From: Leminorella richardii
Lineage (GTDB): Bacteria; Pseudomonadota; Gammaproteobacteria; Enterobacterales; Enterobacteriaceae
Reading direction: 5' to 3'
Assembly (NCBI RefSeq): GCF_900478135.1
Contig: NZ_LS483470.1
Span: forward strand, 3,706,001 to 3,770,000
Length of the DNA: 64,000 nucleotides
Part shown: one piece after another, positions 17,729 through 27,323 of the stretch
Layout of the letters: each line of letters starts with the position of its first letter
Numbering within the stretch: position 1 is the stretch's first letter
Program-made: the position numbers and the translations under genes
The notes under the pieces: model-generated
Database searches by the model: none
Told to the model about the DNA's origin: nothing
The model's input: only the letters and a program-made list of their open reading frames with translations

Positions 17729-17897
17729 TATTATTTTACTACCCATGTTATTAATACACGCCTTTATTATTGAAAAAGGCGAATGCCACCGCGAAATTCT
17801 CCGTGCACAATAAACATCTTCTTAATGGAAAAATGTGAAGACGGTGAAAAAATAAAGAAATGTTTTTTCCAGTAAAAGTTTAGCCACAGCGCTTCTA

Positions 17898-18416
17898 TTA
17901 TTGATCTCCCTGCTCATCATATACCGACAAACGGAGTTCCAGATTCGCATAGTTGGACCGGATAAATAATCCTGTTGAATACCAGTCTGGACCAAACAGA
18001 ATCTCCCCATGATGGAGCGAAAGCGCATAGCCAAAAGAAAAGTATTCGATCAGAGGATTAAACATATTGCGATGCCGATTTGCCACCTCATGGCCTTCGT
18101 CAATAGCAGCGCTCCATATCAGATATTTTTTTAACGACACTTTGGCCAAACCGCACAGCGCTCGAGAATCAATATTGACGAAATCGGTACTTAGACGTTT
18201 TTCTATGCTATTCGTTACGTCGACACCAAGTACGGTAGATAGCTTGAACAAAAGCGGGTTGCCAATGCCCTCAAGGCTTAATTCATCCACCAGCAGCACC
18301 CAACGGCGAAAATACTCCCGCAGTTGAAGCCACGCCTCATTGGCAAAATGCCCTACGTTATTTTCGTCGGGCAGGTTATTGATGACATTCTTTGCGTAAT
18401 TAAGATAGGAGACCAT
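17898..18416 (-). CDS. Hypothetical protein downstream of Imm22-like gene
   Basis: A 172-residue cytoplasmic-type protein. I start it at ATG 18416 (MVSYLNYAKNVINNLPDENN), overlapping the preceding Imm22-like gene by 17 bases; the longer frame from 18497 would add residues that are only a shadow of that gene. It is helical and acidic, without signal peptide or membrane segment. Tight coupling to an immunity-type gene suggests it is a second immunity protein of a polymorphic toxin system, but I know no family match. Confidence 0.55.
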   Translation of the reverse strand: MVSYLNYAKNVINNLPDENNVGHFANEAWLQLREYFRRWVLLVDELSLEGIGNPLLFKLSTVLGVDVTNSIEKRLSTDFVNIDSRALCGLAKVSLKKYLIWSAAIDEGHEVANRHRNMFNPLIEYFSFGYALSLHHGEILFGPDWYSTGLFIRSNYANLELRLSVYDEQGDQ

Positions 18417-18798
18417 ATCGTTTCTTATAGTGATAAACAGACAGCAAACGCATTCTGGCGTCGGAAGAAGCCGTGACGTTTGCCGCGTTACAGTCATAAA
18501 CGAAAAACAGCGAATTTATCACGCCGTCGATGTGTCTTAAATCTTCCAGCAGCGGCGTCATAAAGGACTCGACGTAGGAAACGCCTTCAACGTCGTTTCT
18601 TTCCGCCTCGCTTTCCCAAAAGACCCGCTCGGAAAAATCCTCATCGAAGCTGCTGATGGTAAAATCGGTTAAAAAGCCGCTTTGCCAACTATTTTCGCTC
18701 ACATCAGAATAGTCGATAGAAAGATACGCGCTCAGCTCTTCGTCAGAGCAAAAAACGCCATACCAAACAGAAACCTTTCCCTCTTCAAAGCACTCCAT
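18400..18798 (-). CDS. Imm22-like immunity protein
   Basis: A 132-residue protein whose N terminus (KVSVWYGVFCSDEELSAYLSIDYS, then FLTDFTISSFDEDFSERVFWE) resembles the immunity protein 22 family of polymorphic toxin systems. Such proteins bind and block a cognate secreted toxin in the cytoplasm. No toxin gene is adjacent: upstream are a terminator and fdnI. It therefore looks like an orphan immunity gene, coupled to the 172-residue gene below it. Confidence 0.6.
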   Translation of the reverse strand: MECFEEGKVSVWYGVFCSDEELSAYLSIDYSDVSENSWQSGFLTDFTISSFDEDFSERVFWESEAERNDVEGVSYVESFMTPLLEDLRHIDGVINSLFFVYDCNAANVTASSDARMRLLSVYHYKKRYGLLS

Positions 18799-18876
18799 CT
18801 GATTACTCCCTCAAAATATTATTGAGTACCGTACAGGCTCTTTTAAAAAATATAACCTAATCCTATTTTCAAGCAT

Positions 18877-18913
18877 AAAAAAAGCGGCGAGGATCGCCCC
18901 GCCGCTTTTTTTA
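18877..18913 (-). terminator. Terminator of fdnGHI
   Basis: AAGCGGCG and CGCCGCTT-type arms (aagcggcg...ccgccgctt) with A-runs on one side and a 7-T run on the other make a strong bidirectional hairpin just beyond the fdnI stop. Confidence 0.85.
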
Positions 18914-18934
18914 CGATGCCGTTACCGACAGCCG

Positions 18935-19576
18935 TTACTTATTTTCTTTCTCTTCTTCCGCTACGACTTCACGGTACCAGCGAGGGTGATGCTTCTTCGC
19001 CCACTTGCGGCTGACTTTGCCTTCAATCATGCCGGTGATGGAACCTTTCACCCAGAACGCCATGTACATGTGAACCAGAATCGCGTGGATAAGCACAATG
19101 GCCGCTACCGCATGAATCATCAGACACAGACGAATAGCCCAGATCGGGAACAGGTGAGCAAAGTATGGACGCCAGATAATCACGCCAGTCGCCAGCAGCA
19201 CTAGCGTCAGGCTCATGATGCTCCAGAACATCACTTTCTGACCGGGGTTGTATTTACCCACGTCAGCCACTTTATGCTCGTTGCCCTTCAGCACTTCAAC
19301 AATGTGAAGGAACCAGCCGATATCGCCCCTCTTCGGTATGTTGTGCTTCACGAAGCGGAAGAACATCAGGATCAGCACACAGAAGATCAGCACGCCAAAG
19401 AACGGGTGCAGAATACGCCCCATCTGCGGTGTACCGAACGTCTGGGTTAGCCAGCTCAGCGTCGGGAAGAACATCGCGATACCGGACAGCGCCACCAGGA
19501 AAAAGCAGATGACAACGGTCCAGTGACACGCCCTATCGATGAATGAGTTACGCTTAATCATCTTATTTGGCTTCAT
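18935..19576 (-). CDS. fdnI: Formate dehydrogenase-N cytochrome b556 gamma subunit
   Basis: FdnI anchors formate dehydrogenase-N in the inner membrane, binds two b hemes and passes electrons to menaquinone. The 213-residue protein has four membrane helices; FIDRACHWTVVICFFLVALSGI and GTPQMGRILHPFFG with their histidines are nearly identical to E. coli FdnI, and distinguish it from FdoI. The C terminus AKKHHPRWYREV is typical. I choose ATG 19576, with GAGGAGGAA upstream, because MKPNKMI aligns with E. coli MSKSKMI; it overlaps the fdnH end by 14 bases. Confidence 0.95.
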   Translation of the reverse strand: MKPNKMIKRNSFIDRACHWTVVICFFLVALSGIAMFFPTLSWLTQTFGTPQMGRILHPFFGVLIFCVLILMFFRFVKHNIPKRGDIGWFLHIVEVLKGNEHKVADVGKYNPGQKVMFWSIMSLTLVLLATGVIIWRPYFAHLFPIWAIRLCLMIHAVAAIVLIHAILVHMYMAFWVKGSITGMIEGKVSRKWAKKHHPRWYREVVAEEEKENK

Positions 19577-20456
19577 GATGTTCCTCCTCGTCCTCGTCTT
19601 CATCGACCTTGTTTGGACCCATACCTACATAGTGATAGATAAGGCCGGTGAAGGTGGCGACAAACGCGGCGGCAGACAGCGGCTTAAGAATGCCTTTCCA
19701 GAAGCCGACAACCGGACTGATGACCGGATCTTTCGGCAGGTTATGGTACAGCTCAGGACGGTCAGCGTGGTGCAGCACGTACATAACGTGTGTACCGCCA
19801 ACGCCCTGCGGATCGTAGAGACCCGCGTTCTCGTAGCCACGGCCCTTCAGCTCAACAATGCGCTCTTCGGCCAGCTGTTTCATTGCCTCTTTGGTGCCAA
19901 AGTGAATGGCGCCGGTTGGGCAGGTCTTCACGCAGGCCGGTTCTTGACCAACGGTTACCCGGTCAACGCACAGGGTGCACTTGTAAACCCGGTTGTCCTC
20001 TTTGTTCAAACGCGGAACGTTGAACGGACAGCCGGCGATACAGTAACCGCAGCCGATACAGTGCTCGGACTGGAAGTCCACGATGCCGTTTGCGTACTGG
20101 ATGATAGCGCCAGCGGACGGGCAGGCCTTCAGGCAGCCCGGATCGCTACAGTGCATACAGCCATCCTTACGGATAAGCCACTCCAGCTTGCCATTCTCTT
20201 CCACTTCGGAATAGCGCATCACCGTCCACGACTTGGCGGTCAGATCGGCGGGATTATCGTAAACCCCGACGTTATGTCCCACTTCATCGCGAATGTCGTT
20301 CCACTCAGAACAGGCTACCTGACAGGCTTTACAGCCGATACAGGTAGTGACGTCAATCAGTTTCGCCACTTCTTCCTGGTGATGACGCACCTGAGGAGGC
20401 GGCGTCAGCGTGTTGGTGGCGGAACGCTTAATAATGTCTTGAGATTGCATTGACAT
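19563..20456 (-). CDS. fdnH: Formate dehydrogenase-N iron-sulfur beta subunit
   Basis: FdnH carries electrons from the catalytic subunit to FdnI through four [4Fe-4S] clusters on the periplasmic side. The 297-residue protein shows four cysteine groups: CIGCKACQVAC (about 39-49), CMHCSDPGCLKAC (about 99-111), CIGCGYCIAGC (about 132-142) and CTLCVDRVTVGQEPACVKTC (about 159-178). A single C-terminal membrane helix (about 254-275) is followed by an acidic tail. It follows fdnG by 12 bases and overlaps fdnI. Confidence 0.96.
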   Translation of the reverse strand: MSMQSQDIIKRSATNTLTPPPQVRHHQEEVAKLIDVTTCIGCKACQVACSEWNDIRDEVGHNVGVYDNPADLTAKSWTVMRYSEVEENGKLEWLIRKDGCMHCSDPGCLKACPSAGAIIQYANGIVDFQSEHCIGCGYCIAGCPFNVPRLNKEDNRVYKCTLCVDRVTVGQEPACVKTCPTGAIHFGTKEAMKQLAEERIVELKGRGYENAGLYDPQGVGGTHVMYVLHHADRPELYHNLPKDPVISPVVGFWKGILKPLSAAAFVATFTGLIYHYVGMGPNKVDEDEDEEEHHEAK

Positions 20457-20468
20457 ATTTTCTCTCCG

Positions 20469-23400
20469 TTACACCTTTTCTACGTTAACCAGGAACGCCT
20501 TGTACTCTGGCGTCTGCGTGTTGGCGTCGCCAACAAACGGCGTCAGGGTATTGGCAATGAAGCCCTTGCGAGCCGCGCCGACAAAGCCCCAGTGGATCGG
20601 AATTCCGATAGTCTCCACGTCTTGACCGTGCACCTTCAGCGTGCGGATACGCTTGGTCACTACCGCTTTGGCTTCAATGTAGCCACGCTGAGAGCTGACC
20701 TTCACCGTATCGCCCTGCACAATGCCCTTCGCCTTGGCTAGGCCCTCGCCGATCTCGACGAACTGCTCAGGCTGCGTAATGGCGTTAAGCAGCGAGTGCT
20801 TAGTCCAGAAGTGGAAGTGTTCCGTCAGGCGATAGGTTGTCCCCACGTACGGGAAGTCCTTCGCGCTGCCCATGTTGTCCAAGTCAGCCTTGAACACACG
20901 AGCTGCCGGGTTGGATACCACTTTATCGTGCAGCGGGTTGGTGCCGATTGGCGTTTCAAACGGCTCGTAGTGTTCAGGGAACGGACCTTCTGCCATCTTA
21001 TCCAGAGCAAACAGACGGCCTAGGCCTTCGTTTTGCATGATAAACGGCATCACGTCGCTACCCGGAGGCGCGGCGCTAAAGTCCGGAATATCGATACCTG
21101 TCCACTTGGCGCCGTCCCACTCGATGAGCTTACGCTTCGGATCCCACGGCTTGCCCTGCATGTCCGCAGAGGCGCGGTTATACAGAATGCGGCGGTTAAG
21201 CGGCCACGCCCAAGACCACGCCAGCGTGTTACCCAGACCCGACGGGTCAGAGTTATCGCGACGCGCCATCTGGTTACCGGCTTCAGTCCAGCTGCCGGTA
21301 TAAATCCAGCAGGCGCTGGAAGTGGTGCCGTCATCACGCAGCTGCGCAAAGCTGCTGAGCAGTTGGCCTTTCTTCAGAATGACCTTGCCGTCGGCGTCAG
21401 TGATATCCGCCAGCGCGTAGCCGTTGGACTCTTTCGCCATCTCTTCAGACTGCGGATGCATTGGCATCTCGTAGTCCCAGGTCATGTTCATCAGCGGATC
21501 TTTACCTACCGCCTTGTCGCCGTCCTGCGCGTAAAGCTCACGCAGTTTGAACAGCAGACCAGCCAGGATCTGGCCGTCGGTAATCGCTTCACCCGGGGCT
21601 TCACCGCCCTTCCAGTGCCACTGCAGCCAGCGGCCGGAGTTAACGATAGAGCCGTCTTCTTCGGCAAAGCAGGTACAAGGCAGACGGAAGACTTCAGTCT
21701 GAATCTCGGACGGTTTGACGTCATTCTGCTTACCGTGATCCTGCCAGAACTCAGCCGTCTCGGTATTCAGCGGGTCAATCGTTACTAGGTACTTCAGTTT
21801 GGACAGAGAGCGAACGACCTTATTTTTATCAGGGAAAGACGCTACCGGGTTAAAGCCCTGACAGATGTAGCCATTGACTTTACCTTCGTCCATCATGGTG
21901 AAGTACTTCAGCACGTCATAGCCGCTGTCCCACTTTGGCAACCAGTCATAGCCCCAGTCGTTGTCTTTCTGGGCTTTGTCACCGTAAAAACTCTTCATCA
22001 TGCTGATAAAGAATTTCGGGTAGTTGCCCCAGTAGTTAACCTGATTGGCCAGCCCTTTCTTCGGCGTATTCGCATCCAGATAGGTTTGCAGCGTTGCCTG
22101 CTTTTCTGACGGCAGAGTCATATAGCCCGGCAAAGACTGCGACAGCAGACCGAGATCGGTTAAGCCCTGAATGTTGGAGTGACCGCGCAGGGCGTTAACG
22201 CCGCCGCCCGCCATACCCATGTTGCCCAGCAGCAGCTGGATCATGGCCATGGTACGGATGTTCTGGGCGCCTACGGAGTGCTGCGTCCATCCCAGTGCGT
22301 ACAGGAACGAGGTGGTTTTATCCACCGCGCTGGTTTCAGCAATCAGCTCACAGACTTTGATAAAGTCTTCCTGCGGCGTACCGCATACGTTGCTGACCAC
22401 TTCCGGCGTATAGCGTTCGACGTGCTGCTTAAGCAGGTTCCACACACAGCGCGGGTCGGTCATGGTCATGTCGCGCTTGGCAAAGCCGTTTTCATCAACC
22501 TGATAGTTCCAGGTTGTTTTGTCGTACTGGCGTTTGTCGGCGTCATAACCGCTGAACAGGCCGTCTTCAAAGACGAAGTCGTCCCTTACCAGCAGCGTGG
22601 CGTTGGTATAGTACTTGACGTATTCCGCGTTAACTTTGTTGTTCGCCATCAGGTAGCGAATCACGCCCGACAGGAAGGCAATGTCGGTCCCTGAGCGCAA
22701 TGGCGTATAGAAATCAGCCACAGACGCCGTGCGGGTAAAGCGCGGATCGATAACAATAAGTTTGGCGTTGTTATGGATTTTCGCTTCCATCGCCCAGCGG
22801 AAACCGACAGGGTGAGCTTCAGCGGCGTTACCGCCCATAACAATAACCAGGTTGGCGTTTTTAATATCCACCCAGTGGTTGGTCATCGCACCGCGACCAA
22901 ATGTTGGAGCAAGACTTGCTACCGTTGGTCCGTGTCAGACGCGCGCCTGGTTGTCTACTGCGAGCATGCCGAGCGCCCGCGAAAATTTCTGCGTTAATAA
23001 ACCATTTTCGTTACTGGAAGCCGATGCAGCCAGCAGACCTGTGGTCAGCCAGCGGTTGACGGTCACGCCGTCAGCATTCTTCTCCTGGAAGTTGGCGTCG
23101 CGGTCAGCCTTCATCAGCTTGGCAATGCGCCCGAAAGCGTCGTCCCAGCTAATGCGCTGCCACTTGTCAGAACCCGGAGCGCGATACTCAGGGTACTTGA
23201 GGCGACTGTCGCTGTTGACGTAATCAATAAGCCCTGCCCCTTTCGGGCAAAGCGCGCCGCGGCTTACCGGATGATCCGGGTCGCCTTCGATATGAAAAAT
23301 GCTGGCTCTGGCGTTCTTGGCGCCGTCCCCCATGCTGTACATTAACAGCCCACATCCCACCGAACAGTAGGTACAGGTATTGCGGGTTTCGCTGGCGCGC

Positions 23401-23522
23401 AGCAGCTTGTAGCTGCGCGTCTCCGCCAACGCAGCGCCTGGAGTGAACCCCAGAACCGCCGCCGTTGTACCTGCCATACCGCCAGCGCAGATTCGGAAAA
23501 ACTGCCTTCTGCTGACCTGCAT
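20469..23522 (-). CDS. fdnG: Formate dehydrogenase-N selenocysteine alpha subunit
   Basis: FdnG oxidises periplasmic formate at a bis-MGD molybdenum centre. It is one gene interrupted by an in-frame TGA at 22935-22937, read as selenocysteine at residue 196, the position known in E. coli FdnG (context ARV-Sec-HGPTVASLAPTFGRG). Including Sec it has 1017 residues, close to the E. coli length. The N terminus has a Tat signal (SRRQFFRICAGG), then CTYCSVGC for a [4Fe-4S] cluster. Treating the two halves as separate genes or as a pseudogene would be wrong, because a SECIS hairpin follows the TGA. First gene of fdnGHI. Confidence 0.96.
22893..22937 (-). promoter_or_regulatory. fdnG: Bacterial SECIS element of fdnG
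   Basis: On the minus strand, starting at the TGA, the RNA can fold into a hairpin whose apical part AGCA-AGTCT-TGCT resembles the SelB-binding loop of E. coli fdn/fdh SECIS elements. It lies wholly inside the coding sequence, as bacterial SECIS elements do. SelA, SelB, SelC and SelD are not in this window. Confidence 0.8.
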
Positions 23523-23881
23523 GGTTTTCTCCTTCTTATTTAACTGCTACATTGCTCTGTATACTATGTATACCAATTCGCCCGTAAGTCTATCTGTTAT
23601 AAAGACCGTTTGTTACCACTCGTAATTGGTAGAAAATCTCGCCAAAGTGAGCGTTTTTCAATTTAGTCACGCCCAGAAACTTAAAAACTAACAAATCAAG
23701 TAATAATATGGTCAAGTTAAAGACAGTCTCATTATACGAATATAAAAAGATCTCAACATTGATCTATGTCGAGAATGTTACAAAAATTAACGTAATGTTG
23801 GCTATTTTTACATCCTTTGTGCACCCGATGTTAATGTTAAAATAGCATCTACTGCGTCGCTCTCATCTCAAGGTCTATTTC
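23523..23881. promoter_or_regulatory. Divergent fdnG / fdhD control region
   Basis: A 359-base AT-rich region without a gene. TTGATCTATGTCGA at 23759-23772 matches the FNR consensus TTGAT-N4-ATCAA at 8 of 10 positions. TACCACT at 23614 and ATTGGTA at 23625 are NarL-type heptamers in inverted orientation, though 4 bases apart rather than the usual 2. Anaerobic and nitrate control of fdnG is known in E. coli; assignment of these sites is tentative. Confidence 0.4.
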
Positions 23882-24715
23882 GTGAACAGTAAAACATCCG
23901 ATAAAAACGACAGGTCATCATCCATAGTGGGCGTAAAATCGCTGACTGTCCGCAGGCATAACTCTCTGGCAACCCCAGAACAGGACTGGGTGGCGCAGGA
24001 AGTCCCCGTTGCGCTGGTGTACAACGGTATTTCTCACGTTGTTATGATGGCAACGCCAAAAGAGCTAGACGAGTTCGCCGTTGGCTTTTCTTTAGCCGAA
24101 GGGATTGTGGAATCTGTCAGCGATATTTACGGCATCGACGTTAACGTCGGATGTAGCGGAATTGAGGTTAACGTTGAGCTTTCCAGCCGCCGATTTGCCG
24201 GACTTAAAGAGCGCCGCAGAGCTATGGCCGGGCGCACAGGCTGCGGCGTGTGTGGCGTAGAGCAGCTGGTAGAGGTTTTGCGGCCTATTCCAACTTTGCC
24301 ATTCACACAAACCTTTAATCTTGGCCTGCTGGATAGCGCACTTCCCGGCCTCAATGACGTACAGCTGGTTGGGCAGTTGACTGGCTGTACTCACGCGGCA
24401 GGCTGGGTTTCCCCTGAAGGAAAAATGCTCGGCGGGCGCGAAGACGTCGGCCGCCACGTGGCGCTGGATAAACTGTTGGGCGTTAGAGCCAAAGCGGGCT
24501 GGACGGACGGAGCGGTGCTTGTTTCAAGCAGAGCAAGCTATGAAATGGTGCAAAAGGCGGCGATGTGCGGTGTAGAGATCCTGTTTGCCGTCTCGGCTGC
24601 CACCACGCTGGCGGTAGAGGTTGCCGAAAAGTGTAACCTGACGCTGGTCGGCTTCAGCAAGCCAGGGCGAGCAACGGTATACACCCACCCTCAGCGGATT
24701 ATTGTGGCGGCATAA
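23882..24715 (+). CDS. fdhD: Formate dehydrogenase accessory sulfurtransferase
   Basis: FdhD moves sulfur from IscS to the molybdenum cofactor, giving the sulfido ligand that formate dehydrogenases need. The 277-residue protein equals the E. coli length. Its catalytic pair is in GRTGCGVCGVEQL (CxxC, about residues 118-130), and the C-terminal half has GGREDVGRHVALDKLLG and VSSRASYEMVQKA, which bind the cofactor nucleotide. Translation starts at GTG 23882. It is divergent from fdnG, its client, and ends in a terminator shared with fdhE. Confidence 0.95.
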   Translation: MNSKTSDKNDRSSSIVGVKSLTVRRHNSLATPEQDWVAQEVPVALVYNGISHVVMMATPKELDEFAVGFSLAEGIVESVSDIYGIDVNVGCSGIEVNVELSSRRFAGLKERRRAMAGRTGCGVCGVEQLVEVLRPIPTLPFTQTFNLGLLDSALPGLNDVQLVGQLTGCTHAAGWVSPEGKMLGGREDVGRHVALDKLLGVRAKAGWTDGAVLVSSRASYEMVQKAAMCGVEILFAVSAATTLAVEVAEKCNLTLVGFSKPGRATVYTHPQRIIVAA

Positions 24716-24725
24716 GAGTAATAAA

Positions 24726-24751
24726 AAAGGCGCAGTGCTCACTGCGCCTTT
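24726..24751. terminator. Bidirectional terminator between fdhD and fdhE
   Basis: AAAGGCGCAGTG and CACTGCGCCTTT form a perfect 12-bp inverted repeat with a 2-base centre, flanked by A and T runs. It lies between the stops of the convergent genes. Confidence 0.85.
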
Positions 24752-24788
24752 CTACGTTATGCCTTCGTTATGGCTTCGAAGAAACCGA

Positions 24789-25700
24789 TTATTCCCCCGA
24801 TGGGAACATAAACGGGTTAATGCTGCTTCGGGCAAAGCCCTCTTCTTCGACTTTCGCATCCAGCACCAGCGATGCCAGATCGTCAGCAACCGGCTCAACG
24901 TACTGATCTTGCTCCTGATACAGAATTTTTAGATAGCTGCCGCAGTCGCTACAGCTCTCCGCTTTTACTGCCGCCTTTTCTGAGTCCAGTGACCAGTAGT
25001 TAAGGCTACCGCCCTGCTCACAGTTACTGCACTTCACGCGCACCATGTGCCACTCGCTTTCACACAGACTACAGTGCAGGTAGCGAAGGCCTGCATCAGT
25101 ACCGATGTGAACTAAACTCGCTACCGGTGCGCTGCCGCAAACTGGGCAGAAATGCCGACCTTCACCATATTCTGTACGCGCCTTACCGGGGATCTGACTG
25201 GCCATCTGCGCCCAGTAAAGAGAAAGAGCAGCCCACAGGAACGGGGCTTTATCGCTGCCGACTTTGCCATATTCACCCGCCAGTAGCGCAGTGGCTAAAG
25301 CCTCCCGCTCCTTAGCGCTCATCTTTTGCAGCGATTCCAGCACCGGGACAACGTGTTCCGGTGCATCGGGCATCAGCTCGGCAATAATAGACAGCAGCAG
25401 CGTTTGCCAGTGCTCGCTTCTCGGGTAGGTATCCGTCGCCAGCGGTGGCCTGTCGGAAGCATTTTTCAGCACGTCGGTTAAGTCCACTGTCAGCGGGTGA
25501 TCGTGACGCGCCTTATCCTGAGCGTCCACAACGGTCGCAGCAAACGTCAGGTAGCCTCCCAACGGACTCTCTTTCGCCAGCTGGCGCATACGCTCAGCGC
25601 GGCGAGTGTAAAGGCTTTTCAGGTTGGCAAACAGGAGCGGCGGGATCGCCGTAGGGTTTTTGCCCACCTCTTCCGGTGAAACAATGCGGATACTGCTCAT
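24789..25700 (-). CDS. fdhE: Formate dehydrogenase formation protein
   Basis: FdhE is a cytoplasmic iron-binding protein needed for maturation and quality control of Tat-exported respiratory formate dehydrogenases. The 303-residue protein has four CxxC pairs in its C-terminal half: FCPVCGSAPVAS, HCSLCESEWH, KCSNCEQGG and SCSDCGSYLK (about residues 185-270), as in the family. In E. coli fdhE follows fdoGHI; here it is convergent to fdhD and separated from the structural genes. Confidence 0.94.
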   Translation of the reverse strand: MSSIRIVSPEEVGKNPTAIPPLLFANLKSLYTRRAERMRQLAKESPLGGYLTFAATVVDAQDKARHDHPLTVDLTDVLKNASDRPPLATDTYPRSEHWQTLLLSIIAELMPDAPEHVVPVLESLQKMSAKEREALATALLAGEYGKVGSDKAPFLWAALSLYWAQMASQIPGKARTEYGEGRHFCPVCGSAPVASLVHIGTDAGLRYLHCSLCESEWHMVRVKCSNCEQGGSLNYWSLDSEKAAVKAESCSDCGSYLKILYQEQDQYVEPVADDLASLVLDAKVEEEGFARSSINPFMFPSGE

Positions 25701-25831
25701 GCTTTTGCTTCCTTAATAACGGTTCATTCTGCTAAATGCTAATGCAACAGCGCGTTGACATTTATTTAACTAAAGACTTTACCTGTAATTAAGGAGAAAG
25801 TCTCCCATCGATAGGAATTACCCATACAAAC

Positions 25832-25850
25832 GATAATGATAATCAATTTA
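25832..25850 (+). promoter_or_regulatory. sodA: Fur box upstream of sodA
   Basis: GATAATGATAATCAATTTA matches the 19-bp Fur consensus GATAATGATAATCATTATC over its first 14 bases. It is 93 bases before the sodA start, and E. coli sodA is Fur-repressed. Confidence 0.7.
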
Positions 25851-25942
25851 AGATCAATGCTATACTCAGACGCGATAGAGAAAAAATCGGCCGTTTATCC
25901 ATGAATTACCGCGGCCAAGCCACCTATTTTAAGGAGTATGAG

Positions 25943-26569
25943 ATGAGTTATACGCTGCCGCCCCTACCCTATGCTTACGATGCCCTAGAGCCACACTTTG
26001 ACAAGCAGACGATGGAAATTCACCACAGCAAACACCATCAGGCCTATGTTAACAATGCCAACGCAGCGTTGGAAAGCCTGCCCGATGAGCTGAAAAATCT
26101 TTCCGCCGAAGACCTGATTGCTCAGTTAGACCGCATTCCAGCAGAAAAGCGCGCCATTCTAAGAAACAACGCCGGTGGTCACGCTAACCACAGCCTGTTC
26201 TGGAAAGGATTAAAGCTAGGCACTCAGCTTACTGGTGACCTGAAGGCCGCTATCGAACGCGACTTCGGCAGCGTTGACGAGTTTAAAGCGAAATTCGAGC
26301 AGGCTGCGACTACCCGTTTTGGCTCCGGCTGGGCCTGGCTGGTTTATCAAGACGGCAAGCTGGCCGTAGTTTCTACCGCTAACCAAGACAGCCCGCTGAT
26401 GGGTGAAAACTTCTCCGGCGCGTCCGGCTACCCCATCGTCGGTCTTGACGTTTGGGAACACGCCTACTATCTGAAGTACCAGAACCGCCGCCCAGACTAT
26501 ATCAAAGCCTTCTGGGACGTAGTGAACTGGGACGAAGCCGCCAAGCGCTTCGCCGACGTGAAGAAGTAA
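25943..26569 (+). CDS. sodA: Manganese superoxide dismutase
   Basis: SodA dismutates superoxide in the cytoplasm with manganese. The 208-residue protein starts MSYTLPPLPYAYDALEPHFDKQTMEIHH and contains the metal ligands His27, His82 (NNAGGHANHSLFW) and the Asp and His of GLDVWEHAYYLKYQNRRPDYI. The longer upstream frame is not used because AAGGAG precedes ATG 25943. A Fur box lies upstream and a hairpin follows. YiiM is encoded a little downstream, as it is near sodA in E. coli. Confidence 0.97.
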   Translation: MSYTLPPLPYAYDALEPHFDKQTMEIHHSKHHQAYVNNANAALESLPDELKNLSAEDLIAQLDRIPAEKRAILRNNAGGHANHSLFWKGLKLGTQLTGDLKAAIERDFGSVDEFKAKFEQAATTRFGSGWAWLVYQDGKLAVVSTANQDSPLMGENFSGASGYPIVGLDVWEHAYYLKYQNRRPDYIKAFWDVVNWDEAAKRFADVKK

Positions 26570-26592
26570 TTCATCACGCTAGCCCAATTTCG

Positions 26593-26625
26593 CAGAGCGG
26601 TAGTGAACCCTTCGCTACCGCTCTG
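26593..26625 (+). terminator. Hairpin after sodA
   Basis: CAGAGCGGTAG and CTACCGCTCTG form an 11-bp perfect stem with an 11-base loop, 24 bases after the sodA stop. The T-run is missing, so termination strength is uncertain. Confidence 0.55.
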
Positions 26626-26862
26626 ATAAAAACCTCCACTTACTCCCAATTGCCTTTCATTTTCTTTTCATCCTCTCGAAAGTAACGCTTTTTCTGTCTT
26701 CTCTTGTCGTTTTTAGCGAAGAAAAATAGATACGCACTGTTCACTCTAGAAACAGGGAGGCTTGTCTAGCGCGCCACTCCGTCTCAAACGGGTGATAAAA
26801 TCACCGGTTTATGCTAGGATGCCGCCTTCACTCTTTTAATTAGCTATTTTTAGGGAAAAATC

Positions 26863-27201
26863 ATGAACTCTATTCCAGCCTGTCCGCTGTGCGCGTCAGA
26901 AAACACCTACCCGGACGGTGCGATGCTGATCTGCCCCGATTGCGCCCACGAGTGGAACCCCAACGAGCAGCCAGCGGCAGACAGCGATGAGCGCATTGTA
27001 AAAGACAGCAACGGCAACGTGCTGGTCGACGGCGACTGCGTGACGCTGATTAAAGACCTGAAGCTGAAAGGCTCCTCCACCGTGCTGAAAGTCGGCAGCA
27101 AGAGCAAGCCGATCCGCCTGGTTGACGGCGACCACGAGATTGACTGCAAAATCGACAACACTAGCGTGATGCTGAAAGCCTGCTTTGTGAAGAAGGCGTA
27201 A
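26863..27201 (+). CDS. yjdM: YjdM/PhnA-type zinc ribbon protein
   Basis: A 112-residue protein very similar to E. coli YjdM, formerly PhnA. The N-terminal zinc ribbon has CPLCASE and CPDCAHEW (about residues 7-29). The rest (RIVKDSNGNVLVDGDCVTLIKDLKLKGSS...KSKPIRLVDGDHEIDCKID) is the conserved SH3-like barrel. Despite the old name it is not a phosphonoacetate hydrolase, and its function is unsettled. It stands alone with its own terminator. Confidence 0.93.
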   Translation: MNSIPACPLCASENTYPDGAMLICPDCAHEWNPNEQPAADSDERIVKDSNGNVLVDGDCVTLIKDLKLKGSSTVLKVGSKSKPIRLVDGDHEIDCKIDNTSVMLKACFVKKA

Positions 27202-27226
27202 GTTAGCAGCAACACTCTGTGCCGAT

Positions 27227-27253
27227 AGCCGCCTCTCTAAGGCGGCTCTTTTA
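27227..27253 (+). terminator. Terminator of yjdM
   Basis: AGCCGCCT and AGGCGGCT pair around CTCTA, followed by CTTTTA, 25 bases after the yjdM stop. Confidence 0.8.
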
Positions 27254-27323
27254 TCCCCACTAGACCACCTGCACCATCGCCGCTATGCTAACGGCATCTC
27301 CCGTTTAGCCAAGGCCGCACACC

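Noticed and set aside
19539..20453. 304-codon plus-strand frame opposite fdnH
   Set aside because: It is the antisense shadow of the conserved ferredoxin gene fdnH.
22935..22937. In-frame stop splitting fdnG
   Set aside because: It is the selenocysteine codon at residue 196 with a SECIS-like hairpin directly after it, not a nonsense mutation.
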